The notes under the pieces are model-generated. The model searched no databases and had not been told where the DNA came from. It was given only the letters and a program-made list of their open reading frames with translations. Positions 60,944 to 64,000 of a DNA stretch of 64,000 nucleotides are shown piece by piece (the stretch's first letter is position 1; each line of letters starts with the position of its first letter). Source of the DNA: Tenrec ecaudatus (Eukaryota > Chordata > Mammalia > Afrosoricida > Tenrecidae); contig NC_134538.1 in the NCBI RefSeq assembly GCF_050624435.1, forward strand, positions 123,424,937 to 123,488,936, given 5' to 3'. Position numbers and translations under genes: made by a program.

Positions 60944-61140
60944 AGGTTCCCAAACTTTTTTGGCCTACCTATTGCCCCATTTTCAGAAAAAAATTACTCA
61001 GCGCCCCCTTGGCAATTGGAGACTTTTGTACTGTAGCCATAGCCCAGGATAAAGTATAGGTATCTGCTTTTGCAGCTCCCTGTGGACCATTCCAGAACCC
61101 CTCAGGGGGAAATACAGCCCATTTTTGGAAATGCTGATGT
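60944..61140. mobile_element. possible hAT-type MITE
   Basis: The left end reads TAGGTTCCCAAACTTTTTTG. The right end read in reverse complement gives CAGCATTTCCAAAAATGGG. These are imperfect inverted ends of about 14 bp with 11 matches to each other when aligned to a CAGCGGTTCCC-like model. The family was not named. Confidence 0.4.
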
Positions 61141-61650
61141 TGTTTAATCTTAGTGGTCATGCACTATGCATTATGGTTGGTTTATGCAACAGCCAGGGTA
61201 TTCTGAAAGTTAAAAAATATGGAAATTCCATTTGTTGCAAAAACTTTAAGAACTTTCCAGAGTTTAAAATAATGCTTAGATAACTCAGAACATGGACCTT
61301 GGCCATAGGCAAATATTGATTGACACGATCAGACTGAAAACTTGGGAGATATGCTTATAGGAATGGACCAGACAATCTACAAATGACAGAGAAATATTAA
61401 TAAGTATTAGAGAAGCAAAGCAGAATATTCTTAATCTCCAACAAAATAATGCTATAATATTTTGAAATTAGGTTCCTCAATATTATCCTTGAATTTTAAT
61501 TTTTGCCTTAACAAAATAAATGGTGATTTAATGTTTTCCTTTACTAGTATTAAAACTAGTAGTATATTTATTAGACATATTTGTATTTATTTATCATGGT
61601 AATACTAGTAATATTAGTAAAGGAATTAGGGGTGTAGGTTTCATATATAT
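61141..61650 (+). other. LHFPL3 intron 1, AT-rich, anonymous
   Basis: No exon recognised. Confidence 0.35.
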
Positions 61651-61653
61651 ATA

Positions 61654-61732
61654 TGAGGGCTTCAAAGAGTTTGTAGAAAAATTCCATGATCTTTTAGTTA
61701 TACTTTTCTATGAACTTTTTGAAGTCTCCTTC
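61654..61732. mobile_element. mariner-like palindromic MITE
   Basis: Left arm GAGGGCTTCAAAGAGTTTG and right arm TGAACTTTTTGAAGTCTCC. The left flank is a TA-rich run, so the exact target site is unclear. Confidence 0.78.
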
Positions 61733-61739
61733 TGCATCC

Positions 61740-62780
61740 CTAGTGTTTTTGTTTATAATTATTTAGTTCCTGTTATGTTTTAAGGCATGATTTTAGGCCC
61801 ACTTAATCCTACCTACAGATTTCAGTTTTCATTTCCTTAAACAGAACAAAAGAAAAGACAAGGTATTAATTTCTGGTGTACTTGTACATTGCTTTCCTCA
61901 CAGGAAGCTACTCGCAAGCACACACGGTATCTCTTCCCTTCTCTCTCCTCTTCACGTTTGAGCGGGCTCTGATGAGCTCAGCTCTGCAAACCCGAAGGGC
62001 AGACAGTTCACCAGCAAACTTGCACAGCGCACTTCTCTGATCAGCGTCAAGCTCTTTTTCCGTCTCGCCGTCAGAGGCCGTTCTTTTTAATTCTCTCCAG
62101 ACTTCCCCTCTTGAACCCCAATGCTCAGCCTGATCCCAGTGCCCATTGCTGCATCGTGTGCCCAAACAGGCCAGGCAAAATCCAGATCTGTACGGATACC
62201 GTAGTTTACTAGACAGCACGCTCGCCTGACGATGGCGCCACGTTGCATTTAAATTGAATGGGCTGACAAGCAAGGGGGAAAGTTCCACCATCAATGCGAG
62301 TTCGGTTGACCAGGGCCGTTCCATTCCTGTGTGTGCTAGTAAAGAATTGATGTTTTTACAGGTCGCTGAAAAACCAACCCAATGTTTACAACAGGGAGCC
62401 CCTAACGACTAAAGTTTTAATTGCGATAGATTTATTCAGAATAAAGACTGAGCCTCTCGTGTAATTCTTCTTCTCTTAGTCTCATGGCAGTAAAAGTCAT
62501 TTGCAATTTATTCCCCAAATAGATGAAAGCAGTATCTCAGGTGCGTGTCGGAATGTGACTTACAGGAAGGAGAGCTTGAACTTGTATAATAGCATAGGAG
62601 GTCATTATAATCCCTACTGTCAGTTACAATGCTATTTAGACTAGCCATCATTTTGGTTTTATTTAATATTTGCCAAAGGAATTGTCTCATTCATTTGTAG
62701 ACATGTTATGGATATTTAATGTATGTGTGTTTGTGTTTTAAAGGGTGATAATAAAATCACCTTTTGAGTAACCTGGTACA
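61740..62780 (+). other. LHFPL3 intron 1, no recognised repeat
   Basis: Positions 61,940-62,330 are moderately CpG-containing and without a recognised repeat. They could be conserved non-coding sequence. The 138-aa minus-strand frame there has no recognised domain. Confidence 0.35.
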
Positions 62781-62799
62781 CATCTTCCTGATTTTATCT

Positions 62800-63170
62800 C
62801 TTTCCCCACCATAGGCAGCCATTTCTAAATTCGGTGTTATATAGTACCCTAAATGTCTTCATAGCTTTCTCACTACACACCTATTTCTAAGCAGCATATT
62901 CTTTTGCTTTGCCTGTTTTTAAATTTTCTGTATGTTTATACATGGATTTTCTGGGAACTTGCTTTGCTCCTCTTAAATATTTTGGCTTTGAGGCTCATCC
63001 ATGCTGACTGACGTACACAGCGGCAATTCACTCTTGTTGCTGCATGGTTCTGTCTTGGACTAGAGTTATATTCTTGGACTAGAGTTATATTCATGTAACT
63101 ACTGATGAGGGGTTATTTTGCTTAGTTCCTTTTTATTTGACTAATTACTCATTACCTTCACTTCCCAAGA
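62800..63170 (-). repeat. old L1 3' region, antisense, tentative
   Basis: TTTGAGGCTCATCCATGCTG and TTGTTGCTGCATGGTTCTGT fit an antisense ancient L1 3' UTR. A tandem 19-bp repeat occurs at 63,054-63,091. Confidence 0.5.
63054..63091. repeat. two perfect 19-bp tandem copies
   Basis: CTTGGACTAGAGTTATATT appears at 63,054-63,072 and again at 63,073-63,091. Confidence 0.9.
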
Positions 63171-63625
63171 TATTCTGCCTTCTCCCTAGGCATATGGCAG
63201 CCCGGCTAGAGACTCTTATTTCCTATCCTGGCTTTTTGGTAGCTAAAGTGTAACCATCTAGTGAAGCTTAGGTGAGTAGAAAGTGAATGGGAGTGATGGG
63301 TTTAACTTCGGGGTCATCTAACCCATACTGCACCTTTTTCCTGTGCTTTGTCTTTTATCCACTTATGAGCAACAGGAAATTGTATATGGTAGGGATCCAA
63401 TTTCCACTATACAGGGATGACAGCATCCTGGTGGATGGTGGAACAATAACATGGAAGGAACATGGGTTCCTAAATAATTTTCTGGAACTGCCCCACCACG
63501 CTAAGCCAGGATGTGACAAGATAGAAATAAACTTCAATTATATTGAAATTCCTATAGTTTGGGGCTGTCTTGATTATAATAGCTTGCTTTTTACTTTTTA
63601 CTGTAGCCTATGACTTAGAGATTTG
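63171..63625 (+). other. LHFPL3 intron 1, anonymous
   Basis: The 108-aa frame at 63,287-63,613 has no recognised domain and no exon-like splice context that I can defend. Confidence 0.35.
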
Positions 63626-63629
63626 TTTT

Positions 63630-63660
<31 letters not shown>

Positions 63661-63668
63661 GTGTGTGA
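63630..63668. repeat. TG microsatellite
   Basis: A TG run interrupted by TATG. Confidence 0.9.
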
Positions 63669-63749
63669 TTTGCTATGAAAAGCTTCCTGATGAAATAATA
63701 GTAATTAAATATATATAGTCTGGTGTATTTGTTTAACAATTTTCTATAT

Positions 63750-64000
63750 AATTAGGTATGAACTGCTAGATTGTAGGTTATGTCTAGATAATGACATATT
63801 GTTTTCCAATTTTTTGGTACCAGTTTATACTCCCACAAGCAGAGTCTGAGTGTTCTAGTTGTTCTGTAGTCTTATCAACACTTTAATACACTTACTTTTT
63901 CAAATTGCCAATCTACTATGTGTTAATGATATCTCATTGTTTTTCATTTGCATTTCCTTCCTTAATTACTAAGGTGGCTAAGCATTTTAAAAATAAATTT
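63750..64000 (-). repeat. old L1 3' region, antisense, leaving the window
   Basis: TGGTACCAGTTTATACTCCC, CAATCTACTATGTGTTAATG and GATATCTCATTGTTTTTCAT are the reverse complement of ancient mammalian L1 3' sequence. The element continues past the right edge. Confidence 0.65.

Noticed and set aside
61908..62324. 138-aa minus-strand frame
   Set aside because: No domain, splice site or poly-A context. It is more likely non-coding sequence within the intron.

Overview
This window is vertebrate nuclear DNA from an afrotherian mammal, most likely a tenrec such as Echinops telfairi. It carries many AfroSINEs and RTE1-type LINE fragments, which are restricted to Afrotheria as far as I know. It also carries one SPIN-type hAT MITE at 20,339-20,492; among afrotherians I know that family only from tenrecs. 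The species call is an inference. One protein-coding gene is visible.

Layout. 1-18,960: intergenic DNA with AfroSINEs, MIR and L2 relics, RTE1 pieces and several L1 3' ends. Two of those 3' ends, at 10,659-11,730 and 12,891-14,102, have perfect target-site duplications (TSDs). 18,960-37,215: a stack of nested L1s. An old minus-strand L1 is split by an AfroSINE/SPIN/RTE1 block, an RTE1 tail, a minus-strand L1 3' UTR copy, and a near full-length plus-strand L1 (23,655-34,554, TSD of 14 bp). That last L1 is itself interrupted by a younger 5'-inverted L1 (30,128-32,945, TSD of 15 bp) with tandemly repeated 3' ends. 37,215-46,900: mostly unannotated DNA with RTE1 and AfroSINE relics.

47,040-48,560 is a CpG island holding the promoter region and first coding exon of LHFPL3, a four-membrane-span protein of the LHFPL (tetraspan) family. 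The exon ends at a canonical donor at 48,310. Everything from there to the end of the window is read as LHFPL3 intron 1. The intron holds AfroSINEs, an RTE1 copy carrying a nested AfroSINE, four mariner-like palindromic MITEs across the window (three of them in the intron), a 65-bp AT microsatellite, and a dead SKP1 retrocopy on the minus strand at 59,911-60,702.

Apart from LHFPL3, every long open reading frame examined is either a repeat remnant or a chance frame. No operon, CRISPR, tRNA, rRNA or convincing new gene was found. The unusual content is the retroelement biology: a very long L1 3' UTR that spreads as separate fragments, a twin-primed insertion with iterated polyadenylation tails, and a family known for horizontal transfer.
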